A stretch of 64,000 bases of DNA, from assembly GCF_014656475.1 (NCBI RefSeq), contig NZ_BNCM01000010.1, forward strand, positions 62,001 through 126,000, read 5' to 3'. Made by a program: the position numbers and the translations under genes. The DNA is from Sinomonas cellulolyticus (GTDB lineage Bacteria > Actinomycetota > Actinomycetes > Actinomycetales > Micrococcaceae). Position 1 is the first letter of the stretch, and each line of letters opens with the position of its first letter. A model generated the notes under the pieces. That model saw only the letters and a list, made by a program, of their open reading frames with translations, was not told the DNA's origin and did no database searches. Positions 54,355 to 64,000 of this stretch are shown here, piece after piece.

Positions 54355-55157
54355 GCCGCACCGCCGCCGATGCGGGCGCCCCCAGCGACGCTGCGCAACG
54401 CCGAGTCGTCGATGATGCGCCCGTCCTGCATGCGCACCACGCGCTCCGCGCGGGCCGCGACCTCGGGCTCATGGGTGATCATCACGATGGTGCGACCGCG
54501 GGCGTGCAGGGCGTCGAACAGGTCGAGGATCTCGTGCGACGAGCGCGTGTCGAGCGCGCCGGTCGGCTCGTCGGCGAGCAGCAGCACCGGTTCGCCGACG
54601 AGGGCGCGGGCGATCGCGACGCGCTGCTGCTGGCCGCCCGAGAGCTGCGAGGGGAGGTGGCCTGCACGCGAGGAGAGGCCGACGGCGTCGAGCGCCTCGA
54701 GCGCGAGGGCGTGCCTCTCCCGGCGGGGCACCTTGCGGTAGGCGAGCGGCATGGCGACGTTGTCCACGGCGCGCGTGCGCGCGATGAGGTTGAAGCTCTG
54801 GAACACGAATCCGATCTTGCGGTTGCGGATCTGGGCGAGCTGGTACTCTCCCAGATCGCCCGTGGTGATCCCGTCCATGAGGTAGCGCCCGTGGGTCGGG
54901 GCGTCGAGGCACCCGATGATGTTCATCATGGTCGACTTCCCCGACCCGGACGCGCCCACAATCGCGACAAATTCGCCGCGTCCGATCGTCAGGCTCACTC
55001 CGTCGAGCGCCCTGACCTCGGCCTCGCCCTGGCCGTAGACCTTGCGCACGTCCTCGAGGGCGATCACCGGCCGCTGCCGCGGTGGCATCACCCGGGTCTG
55101 GAGGGGCCCGTAGCCCCCTCCCGGCTCAGCGGCCGGCGCCGGAGTTGCTGTTGCCAC
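54351..55157 (-). CDS. ABC transporter ATP-binding protein, MacB/LolD type
   Basis: This 268-residue ATPase has Walker A GASGSGKST, signature LSGGQQQR, Walker B LLLADEPTGALD and the H-loop ITHE. GTG 55157 is favoured because AGGAGG lies five bases upstream, within the end of the adaptor gene, giving a 32-base overlap. ATG 55088 (MPPRQRPVIALEDVRKVYGQ) is a shorter alternative beginning at the conserved domain. It forms an exporter with the permease and the adaptor. Confidence 0.93.
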   Translation of the reverse strand: MATATPAPAAEPGGGYGPLQTRVMPPRQRPVIALEDVRKVYGQGEAEVRALDGVSLTIGRGEFVAIVGASGSGKSTMMNIIGCLDAPTHGRYLMDGITTGDLGEYQLAQIRNRKIGFVFQSFNLIARTRAVDNVAMPLAYRKVPRRERHALALEALDAVGLSSRAGHLPSQLSGGQQQRVAIARALVGEPVLLLADEPTGALDTRSSHEILDLFDALHARGRTIVMITHEPEVAARAERVVRMQDGRIIDDSALRSVAGGARIGGGAA

Positions 55158-56685
55158 CCGTGCCTCCTCGCGTGCCGCCATTGCCACCGCCGAAGCCCCC
55201 GCCACCGAACAGGCCGCGCGGGTTCTGGGTGGACGTGTCAGTGGTGCCCGTGACGCTCGGCAGGACGATCTGGTCGCCGTCGCTGAGCCCCGTGAGGACC
55301 TGTGTCCGCCCGTTCGCCGTGATGCCCGTGGTCACCGCCACGGGGGTGTCGGCCCCGTTGCGCTGGACGGTCACGGTCTGGCGGGTTCCGGCCGTGGTGA
55401 TGGCGAGGGTGGGCACCACGAGCGCGTTCTCGGCCGACGCCGTCGTCACCGCGACCGCGGCGCTCTCCCCGAGGCGCACCGCCGAGGGCGGGTTCGCGAT
55501 GGAGACGGTCACGGCGTAGGTGACGACGCCGTTCGTGGTCGTCGAGGTCGCCGCGATGGAGGTGACTTTGCCCGTGACGGGCGGGGCACCGGCGTCGGCC
55601 TTGAGGGCCGGGAACGTGAGCGTGGCCGTCTGTCCGGCCTTCATCGCCGCGACGTCGGATTCCGAGAACGCCGCCGTGACCTGGAGGTGGGCCGTGTCCG
55701 TCAGGGTCACGAGGCCCGCGGAAGACCCCGAGGAGCCGGAGCCTCCGGACGCGGACGAGGCCGCGCTGCCGCCCGAGCCGCCCGCGCTGCCGCCCGAGCC
55801 CGTCGCGCCTGACGAGCCGGACGACGACGCGGAGCCTCCCGACGCGCCGGCGCCCACCACGGCGCCGACGGCGGTCACGGTGCCGTCCGCGGGCGCCTTG
55901 ACCACGCAGTCCGCGAGGTTGGCCTGGGCGGTCTTGAGGGCGATCTGGGCGCTCGTGGTATTGCCCGGTGCGGCGTTCGCCTGAGAGTTCTGGGCGGAGC
56001 TGAGGGAGACGCTCGCCGAGGCGATCTGCTGCTGGTCCTTCAGGGCCGAGGAGGCCTGCTGGTTCTGTGCCTGGGTGAGGGCCTGCTGGTCCTTGGTCAG
56101 CTGCGCCTGCGCGGCCGCGAGGGCGTTGGCCGCCGGCGTGCTCGTGGGGCTCGCGGAGGCGGCCGTCTGGTCCTGGGAGACAGTCGACTGGTCCGTGTCC
56201 ACCTGCTTCTGGGCCGCGGCGACCGCCGCGGACTGCTGCTGGGCGTCGAGGGTCTGCGTCTGCTGGGCATTCGTGAGCTGCTGCTGCGCCTGTGACACAG
56301 AATTCGCCGCACTGGCGGCCTGTTGGCCGGCCTGTGCATTCGCGGCGTCGAGCTGCGCCTGCGCCGAGTCCACCGCGTTCTGGGCGTTGGTCGGATCGAG
56401 GTCCACGAGCTCGTCCCCGGCCTTGACGGCTTGGCCCACCGAGACCTTGACCGCCGTGACCGGGCCAGCGCAGTTGCCCGCGCCCACGCTCGTCGTCGTC
56501 GACGAGGACACATTCCCGGACGCTGTGGCCGTCTGGTCGAGCGAGGCACGCGAGACGGCGACCGTCCTGCTGCTCACGGTGGCTGCGGGCCTGGCCGTCG
56601 CAGAGACGGTCGCCCAGATCCCCCCGCTCAGAAGCAGGGCAGCGGCCCCCAGGGCGCTGTTGATCACGATGGTTCGGCGGTTCAC
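55126..56685 (-). CDS. HlyD/MacA-like periplasmic adaptor protein
   Basis: This 519-residue protein has an N-terminal membrane anchor (VINSALGAAALLLSGGIWAT). The first lipoyl half (GPVTAVKVSVGQAVKAGDEL) is followed by a long helical hairpin of about 150 residues, very rich in Gln and Ala (SAQAQLDAANAQAGQQAASA). The second lipoyl half is CVVKAPADGTVTAVGAVVGA. A Gly/Ser-rich insertion then leads to the barrel domains. The C-terminus is Gly/Asn-rich. It is the membrane-fusion partner of the MacB-like pair. The start is a leaderless-type GTG. Confidence 0.9.
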   Translation of the reverse strand: MNRRTIVINSALGAAALLLSGGIWATVSATARPAATVSSRTVAVSRASLDQTATASGNVSSSTTTSVGAGNCAGPVTAVKVSVGQAVKAGDELVDLDPTNAQNAVDSAQAQLDAANAQAGQQAASAANSVSQAQQQLTNAQQTQTLDAQQQSAAVAAAQKQVDTDQSTVSQDQTAASASPTSTPAANALAAAQAQLTKDQQALTQAQNQQASSALKDQQQIASASVSLSSAQNSQANAAPGNTTSAQIALKTAQANLADCVVKAPADGTVTAVGAVVGAGASGGSASSSGSSGATGSGGSAGGSGGSAASSASGGSGSSGSSAGLVTLTDTAHLQVTAAFSESDVAAMKAGQTATLTFPALKADAGAPPVTGKVTSIAATSTTTNGVVTYAVTVSIANPPSAVRLGESAAVAVTTASAENALVVPTLAITTAGTRQTVTVQRNGADTPVAVTTGITANGRTQVLTGLSDGDQIVLPSVTGTTDTSTQNPRGLFGGGGFGGGNGGTRGGTGGNSNSGAGR

Positions 56686-56691
56686 GCGAGG

Positions 56692-56697
56692 ACTCTA
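56692..56697 (-). promoter_or_regulatory. -10 box TAGAGT, leaderless spacing
   Basis: On the minus strand TAGAGT is followed by exactly six bases and the GTG start at 56685. It should drive the four-gene export operon. Confidence 0.6.
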
Positions 56698-56698
56698 G

Positions 56699-58780
<2,082 letters not shown>

Positions 58781-58788
58781 GGAGCTCC

Positions 58789-60021
58789 GTGCAGGGAGGC
58801 AGTTCCGGGCAGGCATCCGGCACCCCGGCCGCGCTCGCGGTCCCGCCCCGGCGGGGCCGCGTCCGCGCGTATCTGGCCGACCACCCTCTGGTCATGGACT
58901 GGATCGTGGTGGCGGGTGCGGCGTTCCTCGCGGTTCCGCTGTTCATCGAGTTCGCGCTCCGTGGGCAGTTGTGGCAGTTCGTGCTGCTGGCCCTCGAGCA
59001 GATCGCCCTGCTCGCACGACGCCGCTCACCCTGGTCGGTCCTCGTCGTCACGGTCGCGATCGACGCGGCACTGCTGTACCAGTCACCGAGCAGCTCCACC
59101 CTCAGCGCCGCGATCTTCTTCGCGCTCTACGCGGTGGCCGTGGCTGTGCCGGCCCTCGTGGCCTTCGGCGCCGCACTGCTGGCGTCCGTGCCCTCGTCCG
59201 TGTACTTCGCGTTCGTCTACACGAGCCCACACGGGAACCAGATCCCGGAGAACGCGCGCTACGTGGGACTGGTCGCCGCCGTGTCCCTCCTGCTGATGAA
59301 CCTCCTCGCCACGGGCCTCGGTGCATGGGTGCGGGGCACGCGCGAGCACCAGGCGGAGATCCGCGCGTGGGCCCTCCGCCGTGCCGAGCTCGCCTCGGTC
59401 CAGGAGCGCAACCGCATTGCCCGCGAGATGCACGACGTCGTGGCCCACTCCCTCACCGTCATGGTGGCCCTGAGCGAGGGGGCCTCGAAGATCGTCCCCC
59501 GCAACCCGGAGCGGGCGCAGGAGGTGCTCGGCGAGCTGTCCCGGACGGGACGCACCGCGTTGGCGGACATGCGGCGCGTCCTCGGAGTGCTGCGGGAGAC
59601 GGCGGGAGCCAGCCTCGCGCCGTCGCCCGGCACCGAGAGCCTCCACGCGCTCGTGGAGGGCTTCCGCACGGCAGGGCTCCCGGCCACGCTGATCCTCGAG
59701 GGGTCGCCGCCGCCGGCGGACGCGTCGTTCCAACTCGCCGTCTACCGGATCGTCCAGGAGTCCCTCACCAATGCGCTGCGGTACGGGCGCGGGGTGAGCC
59801 GCGCGGACGTCCTGGTGGCGCGCCAGGACGGGGCCGTCCGGCTCCGCATCGAGAACGACGGCGCTCCTCCGGACGGTGCCGCGCCGCACCTCGGCACGGG
59901 GAGCGGGATCGCGGGGATGAGGGAACGCGCGGCCCTGTACGGGGGCACCCTGCGGGCCGGCCCGCGGGACGGGGGAGGATGGGTCGTGGAGACTGAGCTG
60001 CAGTGGACAGAGGCGTCATGA
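58789..60021 (+). CDS. Sensor histidine kinase (NarL-partner type)
   Basis: This 410-residue membrane kinase has about five spans in residues 30-185. A HisKA_3 domain has the phosphorylated His in [17 protein letters not shown]. The ATPase domain has N-box [12 protein letters not shown] and G-box [21 protein letters not shown] 58789 follows GGGAG and starts eight bases after the permease stop. It pairs with the response regulator 16 bases downstream and probably senses a cell-envelope stress relieved by the exporter. That last point is inference. Confidence 0.93.
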   Translation: MQGGSSGQASGTPAALAVPPRRGRVRAYLADHPLVMDWIVVAGAAFLAVPLFIEFALRGQLWQFVLLALEQIALLARRRSPWSVLVVTVAIDAALLYQSPSSSTLSAAIFFALYAVAVAVPALVAFGAALLASVPSSVYFAFVYTSPHGNQIPENARYVGLVAAVSLLLMNLLATGLGAWVRGTREHQAEIRAWALRRAELASVQERNRIAREMHDVVAHSLTVMVALSEGASKIVPRNPERAQEVLGELSRTGRTALADMRRVLGVLRETAGASLAPSPGTESLHALVEGFRTAGLPATLILEGSPPPADASFQLAVYRIVQESLTNALRYGRGVSRADVLVARQDGAVRLRIENDGAPPDGAAPHLGTGSGIAGMRERAALYGGTLRAGPRDGGGWVVETELQWTEAS

Positions 60022-60037
60022 GCAGGGGGATGTGCTG

Positions 60038-60799
60038 ATGGAGGGGGAAACCGTGGGCAGCGACCCGGCGGCCGAGCAGGGGGGAAGGCCGCTGCGGCTC
60101 CTCCTCGTGGACGACCAGCCTCTGCTGCGCATGGGCTTCCGGCTCGTGCTCGAGTCCGAGGACGGCCTCGAGGTGGTCGGCGAGGCGGGCGACGGCGAGG
60201 AGGCCGTGCGGCTCGCGCGCTCCCTGGACCCTGATGTGGTGCTCATGGACGTGCGCATGCCTGTGATGGACGGGATCGAGGCCACGCGGCGGATCGCTGC
60301 CGAGCATGCGGCGGCCCGGGTCATCATCCTCACGACCTTCGACCTCGACGAGTATGCGTTCGCGGGGCTCCAGGCCGGCGCGTCCGCGTTCCTCCTCAAG
60401 GACGTGGCGCCCGGCGAACTGGTCCAGGCGGTGCGGCTCGTGGCGAGCGGCGACGCCGTCGTGAGCCCCCGGGTGACCCAGCGGCTGCTGGAGACGTATG
60501 TGCGCAACGGGCAGGCGCAGACGGGGTCCGCCTCAGCGGCCGGGGGCACGGCGGACGGGCCGGTGTCCGTGCCGGATCCGCTCCTGAAGGAGCTCACGCC
60601 ACGCGAGCTCGAGGTGCTGCGCGCCATCTGCGAGGGACTCAGCAACGCCGAGATCGCCCACCGGTTCTTCCTCTCGGAGGCGACCGTGAAGAGCCACGTG
60701 CGGCGGATCCTGACCAAGCTGCACCTGCGCGACCGGGTGCAGGCAGTCGTGTACGGGTACGAGACCGGCCTCATCATTCCCAGCAACCCGGACTACTGA
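60038..60799 (+). CDS. NarL-type response regulator
   Basis: This 253-residue regulator has a receiver domain ([20 protein letters not shown]) with the phospho-acceptor Asp in [13 protein letters not shown] and the conserved Lys in [11 protein letters not shown] linker with [11 protein letters not shown] precedes the LuxR-type helix-turn-helix ([20 protein letters not shown]). ATG 60038 follows AGGGGG. GTG 60053 ([10 protein letters not shown]) with GAGGGGG is an alternative. It likely controls the adjacent ABC exporter genes. Confidence 0.94.
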   Translation: MEGETVGSDPAAEQGGRPLRLLLVDDQPLLRMGFRLVLESEDGLEVVGEAGDGEEAVRLARSLDPDVVLMDVRMPVMDGIEATRRIAAEHAAARVIILTTFDLDEYAFAGLQAGASAFLLKDVAPGELVQAVRLVASGDAVVSPRVTQRLLETYVRNGQAQTGSASAAGGTADGPVSVPDPLLKELTPRELEVLRAICEGLSNAEIAHRFFLSEATVKSHVRRILTKLHLRDRVQAVVYGYETGLIIPSNPDY

Positions 60800-60883
60800 C
60801 GTCGGCTCCTGCGTTTGGGCGTGACCGAGCCCTGGTCCCACCTGGAACGTGGAGAAATCGGAGGGACTTCCTGAGCGCTCGCG

Positions 60884-60915
60884 GGCGTCTCGCAACCCTC
60901 GGCATACGAGACGCC
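60884..60915 (+). terminator. Hairpin after the response regulator
   Basis: GGCGTCTCG (60884-60892) and CGAGACGCC (60907-60915) form a perfect 9-bp stem with a 14-base loop, 84 bases after the stop. Confidence 0.5.
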
Positions 60916-60954
60916 TCACCGGTCCGACAGCCCGGACGTGTGAAGCGCAGAGCT

Positions 60955-60982
60955 ATTTAGCGTCTCGATCGCAACGCTAAAT
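60955..60982. repeat. Inverted repeat ATTTAGCGT
   Basis: ATTTAGCGT (60955-60963) and ACGCTAAAT (60974-60982) form a perfect 9-bp inverted repeat with a ten-base centre. The left half also repeats the GCGTCTCG of the previous hairpin. It may be a terminator for the leftward gene beyond or a protein site. The rest of 60800-61080 holds no gene. Confidence 0.5.
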
Positions 60983-61080
60983 GGCCGAGGCGGTTCGGGA
61001 CCGGCTTGCCGTGGGGCGTTGGGTTGCTCCGCGCGCCAAGAGGTGCATTTGGCCGTGGGACGAAGTTGCCCAAGGACGGG

Positions 61081-61425
61081 TCAGCTGCGGTCACGATCCA
61101 TGCGCCTGAGGCGCCGGTACGCGCGGGCGCGTGTCCAAGCTCGTCGCACGCGGTCGCGGAAGTACCAGGTGAGTGCGAGGCTGACGATCACGAACGGGAG
61201 GAGCTCGGGGGCGAGGGCGAACGTGCCGAAGACAATGTCGAACGCCTCGAATCCGATCAGCGAGCCGGCCGCGAACCAGACCCACCCACCGAACAGCGTG
61301 ACTCGCATGGCCGCATGTCGAAAGGCTCGACGGGCTCGCCTCCGCAGCAGTCCGACCCTGCGGAGAGCCGGTGTGCGGTCTCGTGGGAGCTTATTGCGTG
61401 AGGAATGAAGGGCATTGAGGGGCAT
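61081..61425 (-). CDS. Small two-span membrane protein
   Basis: This is a 114-residue hypothetical protein. The start ATG 61425 follows AAGGAG. The N-terminal 40 residues are strongly basic (RRVGLLRRRARRAFRHAAMR). Two spans follow (VTLFGGWVWFAAGSLIGF and LLPFVIVSLALTWYFRD), and then a basic tail (RAYRRLRRMDRD). The family was not recognised. It lies in the same direction as the next small gene, 125 bases apart. Confidence 0.6.
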   Translation of the reverse strand: MPLNALHSSRNKLPRDRTPALRRVGLLRRRARRAFRHAAMRVTLFGGWVWFAAGSLIGFEAFDIVFGTFALAPELLPFVIVSLALTWYFRDRVRRAWTRARAYRRLRRMDRDRS

Positions 61426-61550
61426 GGCGATGGGCTCCTTTTGGCGGCCGTCAGAGAAGTGTCCTCACGTCGCCCGAGGAGAGCAGTCCATGCAGCGGGT
61501 GGCACGTTCCGGCCGTGTGCGGCCAGATTGTCGGCCGCGGTCGCGGATTC

Positions 61551-61877
61551 CTAGATGGCTGCCTGGACGCTCCCTGGGCGACGAAGGCGTCCGCCAGGAG
61601 CGCGTGGACCTATCCCGCCGACGGGGGCCGACCGGCCCAGAGAGAGGGAGCCCGGACCAGAGTGGTCATCCAGACCCGAGGCCGCGGGGCGGACCCCCAT
61701 GGCCAGAAGGGTGCAGAGGAGCGCTCGGAAGGTGTTGGCCATGAGGATCGCCAGGGCAACCACCAGGGCAAGAAGAATCAGAGCGGTCACCGGGGGTGCC
61801 CCCGCATTGACCGTCGTGCGGATCCACACGTCGGCGAGGGCGAAGCGCTCCAACAAGATCCACCCGAGCAATGACAC
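61551..61877 (-). CDS. Small membrane protein, DUF6412-like
   Basis: This 108-residue product starts at GTG 61877 (VSLLGWILLERFALADVW) behind GGGGAGGG. GTG 61904 is a longer alternative. It has one or two hydrophobic stretches (VTALILLALVVALAILMANT and FRALLCTLLAMG). Its tail ends GPRAPGGRLRRPGS, with RPRAP-type motifs like those of DUF6412 proteins. The resemblance is loose and the function unknown. Confidence 0.5.
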   Translation of the reverse strand: MSLLGWILLERFALADVWIRTTVNAGAPPVTALILLALVVALAILMANTFRALLCTLLAMGVRPAASGLDDHSGPGSLSLGRSAPVGGIGPRAPGGRLRRPGSVQAAI

Positions 61878-62062
61878 TGTGCCCTCCCCCCCAATCGCAT
61901 CCACGGTAACACCGACCGCCCGATTAACGATCCTTCGAAAGACAGTCTCCGAATGCTCTCGTGCAGCCGCGGCTTTGCCTGCATGGACCTGTAAAGGTTG
62001 GCGTGTACGCGGCTATGTTCTACTTGGCCCTGTTTTCGACACATTCTTGCCATGCACGGACG

Positions 62063-62098
62063 AGGTCCCGGGGACGGACGGCGCCGTCCCCGGGACCT
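62063..62098 (-). terminator. Terminator of the dioxygenase operon
   Basis: A perfect 15-bp stem (62063-62077 with 62084-62098) and six-base loop begins 23 bases after the stop at 62121. The stretch 61905-62062 holds no gene. Confidence 0.8.
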
Positions 62099-62120
62099 TC
62101 GCAATGCGGCCGCCTTAAAC

Positions 62121-62567
62121 CTAGTTTGCGGCTTCTGGCTTGTAGTCAGGGTCCAGGTGATGCCGGGGGGTGAGGAAGTTGTCGGTGAACTCCCCTCTGG
62201 AAACCTTCACCGGAATCTCTCCTTCGAGGCCGAGTTCGATGATGTCGTTCCCTGCCTTGAGTTCCTTGGGTGTGAGCGCCTCGACGCGAGCGGCGATCTG
62301 GCCGGCCTGCCAGGCGTTGAGCATCCAGGTGAACTGGTTGTCCCCAGTCGCGGGGCGGAGCCCGTAGGGTGCGTCGTTTCCCTCTCCTGGGATGATTGTC
62401 AGCTGGGAGTGGCCTCCGGCGTCTGGCAGTTCGTGGCGGACGCTGACTGGCGCGGGGTTCTGTTCGAAGCCTCGGAGGACTGCGGCCAGTCCCTGGAGGT
62501 CCTCGCGGTTGCCGAGGAAGAGGAACATCGGGTTGTAGTCGCTGGGCATGTGGTCGAAGCGCAGCAT
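62121..62567 (-). CDS. Hypothetical protein of the dioxygenase operon
   Basis: This 148-residue protein starts at ATG 62567 behind AAGGAGG. It begins MLRFDHMPSDYNPMFLFLGN and ends FLTPRHHLDPDYKPEAAN. No membrane spans or catalytic motifs were recognised. The composition is that of a small soluble protein with a His/Asp-rich C-terminus. It lies 16 bases downstream of the 57-residue gene. The two follow the dioxygenase beta subunit in the same direction, so it may be an accessory or regulatory subunit of the oxygenase. Confidence 0.75.
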   Translation of the reverse strand: MLRFDHMPSDYNPMFLFLGNREDLQGLAAVLRGFEQNPAPVSVRHELPDAGGHSQLTIIPGEGNDAPYGLRPATGDNQFTWMLNAWQAGQIAARVEALTPKELKAGNDIIELGLEGEIPVKVSRGEFTDNFLTPRHHLDPDYKPEAAN

Positions 62568-62583
62568 GGTCCCTCCTTGGTTC

Positions 62584-62757
62584 TCAGTCGTGCAGGATGC
62601 GGGCGATGTCCTGCGAGTGGGTGAGCTCGCTGGTTTCGGCGCCGTCTTCGAGGGCTTCGACCCATTGGCCGTCGCCCATGTTCTCCTCGACGGTGGCCCT
62701 GCGCCCGTCCACGAGTTCGATTCGGGTCCCCGGTGCGAGGTCAAGCACGTTGATCAT
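62584..62757 (-). CDS. 57-residue hypothetical protein of the dioxygenase operon
   Basis: The ORF starts at ATG 62757 with AAGGA eight bases upstream and ends TGA 62584. The product begins MINVLDLAPGTRIELVDGRR and ends IARILHD. It looks like a small beta-barrel followed by an acidic helix (VEALEDGAETSEL). No family was recognised. It sits 27 bases after the beta-subunit stop and 16 before the next gene, tight operon spacing. Confidence 0.75.
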   Translation of the reverse strand: MINVLDLAPGTRIELVDGRRATVEENMGDGQWVEALEDGAETSELTHSQDIARILHD

Positions 62758-62784
62758 CGACTGTTCCTTGAGTGTGTGGTGGGT

Positions 62785-63369
62785 TTAGAAGAAGGCGGTG
62801 AGGTTCTTAGCGAGCAGGACGTTCTGGTCGAGGATGATCTCCCGTCGGGCGATCCTCCAGCCCTCGTCCGTGAGGCGGAGCAGGTCTGTGCGTTTCCCGA
62901 CGAAGGTGTACGTCTCGTACTCGACGCGGTTCTGGTAGACGAGGAACCGGGACCGCACCTCGGCTTCGAGCTGGCCGTCCTCGTTCTTCCGGGTGGCCAG
63001 GAGCTGGACGTTGGAGACCATGTGGCAGACGCGTGAGAGGGGCTCCTCGGCGTAGTGCACGCCGGTGAGGATCTGGTCGACGCGCTTGCCGAGGGTCCAC
63101 TTGTCCTCGTCGAACCAGCTGATTCCTTCCCCCGAGCGGGTGTTCTCGCGGTCAGAGTGCTGGCCGAACTTGACGTTGCGCCGGATCGGCATGAAGTACT
63201 TCACGTCTTCGGTGAAGAGGTCGAGCCAGGCCTTGAAGCTGCGGCTGTCGAGGAGTTCGGCTTCTCTGTAGAGGAAGTCCTCGAGGTCGGGCCTGAGGTG
63301 GTAGTAGGTGTCGTCCCGGGCGGGGCGGTACCCGGCGGGAGCTTCCTCGGTGGTTTCCTGGATGATCAT
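62785..63369 (-). CDS. Aromatic-ring-hydroxylating dioxygenase, beta subunit
   Basis: This 194-residue protein is the small (beta) subunit of a Rieske non-heme iron dioxygenase of the biphenyl/phenylpropionate type. It has an NTF2-like cone fold. The typical elements are DLEDFLYREAELLDSRSFKA, WLDLFTEDVKYFMPIRRN, the VCHMVSNVQLL strand and VGKRTDLLRLTDEGWRIARR. The beta subunit is structural; the alpha subunit with Rieske and iron sites must be encoded elsewhere, probably beyond the right edge. ATGA overlap (63366-63369) couples it to the dehydrogenase gene. Confidence 0.93.
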   Translation of the reverse strand: MIIQETTEEAPAGYRPARDDTYYHLRPDLEDFLYREAELLDSRSFKAWLDLFTEDVKYFMPIRRNVKFGQHSDRENTRSGEGISWFDEDKWTLGKRVDQILTGVHYAEEPLSRVCHMVSNVQLLATRKNEDGQLEAEVRSRFLVYQNRVEYETYTFVGKRTDLLRLTDEGWRIARREIILDQNVLLAKNLTAFF

Positions 63370-64000
63370 GATTCCTTCTTCCTGTTCACGGGGCCGCCCT
63401 GGTGGGAGAAGCAGCCCACGTCCACGACCGTGCCGGAGATGGCCTCGGCCGCATCGCTGATGAGGAACGCCACGACATTGGCGATGTCGTTCCCGTCAAT
63501 GGGGCGTCCCGCGGCAGAGCCGGCGGCGTCCTTCCCGAACGAGGCCGCGTCGCCGCCGACGCGGCCGAGCGAGATCCCGGAGACGATCCCGCCGCCGCCG
63601 GGGACGACTGTGTTGACTCGGACCCGGTCGTGGAAGAAGTCGTAGGCCGTCGCGGCGGAGAGGGCGAAGAGCCCGCCCTTGCTGGCCGCGTACGCGGCCA
63701 TGTTCGGCTTCCCCCAGCCAGCGCCGGAGCCGATGTTCACGATGGAGCCGCCGCCGCCCTCGATCAGGTGCGGCAGTACGGCGCGGGAGGTCAGGTACGG
63801 GCCCTTGAGGTTCACCGAGAGGATCCGTTCGAAGAGCTCCTCATCGGTGTCCAGGACCGTTCCGAGAGGGCCGATGGCGGCGTTGTTCACGAGGGCGTCG
63901 ATCCTGCCGTGGCGGGTCAGGGTATGGTCGACGACTCCGGCGACGGCCGCCGCATCGGTGACGTCGGCATCGAGGACCTCCACGCTCAGGCCGCGCCGCT
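63366..64000 (-). CDS. SDR-family dehydrogenase (5' part cut by window edge)
   Basis: This is the C-terminal 210 residues of a short-chain dehydrogenase. It includes the NNAA motif (DALVNNAAIGPLG), the catalytic Ser (GSIVNIGSGAGWG), YAASKGG with the catalytic Tyr and Lys, and the PG motif (NTVVPGGGGIV). The nucleotide-binding GxxxGxG lies past the right edge. Next to a dioxygenase beta subunit, the natural guess is a cis-dihydrodiol dehydrogenase that re-aromatises the oxygenase product. That role is inference. Confidence 0.9.
   Translation of the reverse strand, partial: RRGLSVEVLDADVTDAAAVAGVVDHTLTRHGRIDALVNNAAIGPLGTVLDTDEELFERILSVNLKGPYLTSRAVLPHLIEGGGGSIVNIGSGAGWGKPNMAAYAASKGGLFALSAATAYDFFHDRVRVNTVVPGGGGIVSGISLGRVGGDAASFGKDAAGSAAGRPIDGNDIANVVAFLISDAAEAISGTVVDVGCFSHQGGPVNRKKES

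Overview
The window is about 70% GC and carries the chromosomal replication-origin neighbourhood of an actinobacterium. The order rpmH-rnpA-yidD-yidC-jag-rsmG-parA-parB, diverging from dnaA-dnaN-gnd-recF-dciA-gyrB-gyrA-DUF3566-tRNA-Ile-DLW39-tRNA-Ala, is the classical actinobacterial arrangement. The 39-residue DLW-39-type protein between the tRNAs and the type of accessory genes point to the Micrococcaceae (Arthrobacter/Sinomonas-like). This assignment is inferred from gene order and protein families, not from a database search.

Layout. 1-3.4 kb: a truncated cyclophilin gene, a membrane-anchored protein with a strict 11-residue repeat, a family 2 glycosyltransferase and an EamA permease. 3.5-15.3 kb (leftward): the tRNAs, gyrase, recF, gnd, dnaN and dnaA, with oriC-type DnaA boxes between dnaA and dnaN and more boxes between dnaA and rpmH. 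15.8-21.5 kb (rightward): ribosomal protein L34, RNase P protein, membrane insertion, RsmG, ParA and ParB. 21.5-26.4 kb: a gene-free block of almost 5 kb between the convergent ends of parB and trxA. It holds six parS sites (TTTCACGTGAAA core), three on each side of two tight arrays of same-orientation DnaA boxes. This block is the most striking feature of the window.

26.4-34.4 kb: thioredoxin and thioredoxin reductase, a pseudokinase-like/discoidin-like membrane protein next to the lipid II flippase MurJ, a NUDIX hydrolase, CCA-adding enzyme and a histidine phosphatase. 34.4-35.4 kb: an odd stretch of tiny ORFs and hairpins. 35.5-47.7 kb: secreted trypsin-like protease, polytopic GT87-type mannosyltransferase-like protein, HrpB helicase, two amidohydrolases, ABC-F protein, acetyltransferase and a penicillin-binding lipoprotein. 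47.7-49.5 kb: an IS5-type inverted-repeat pair flanked by TA. It encloses remnants of an IS5-family and an IS1595-family transposase and a small cargo gene. 49.5-60.8 kb: DUF3072 protein, MFS transporter, PAP2/diacylglycerol-kinase fusion, a MacAB-like export operon, and a two-gene ABC exporter followed by a histidine kinase/response regulator pair. 61-64 kb: two small membrane proteins and the end of an aromatic-ring dioxygenase operon that runs off the right edge.

A recurring signature is leaderless transcription. In nine places a TANNNT -10 hexamer is followed by exactly six bases and then the start codon. The octamer CTAGTCTG recurs in the putative promoters of dnaA, parA and parB.
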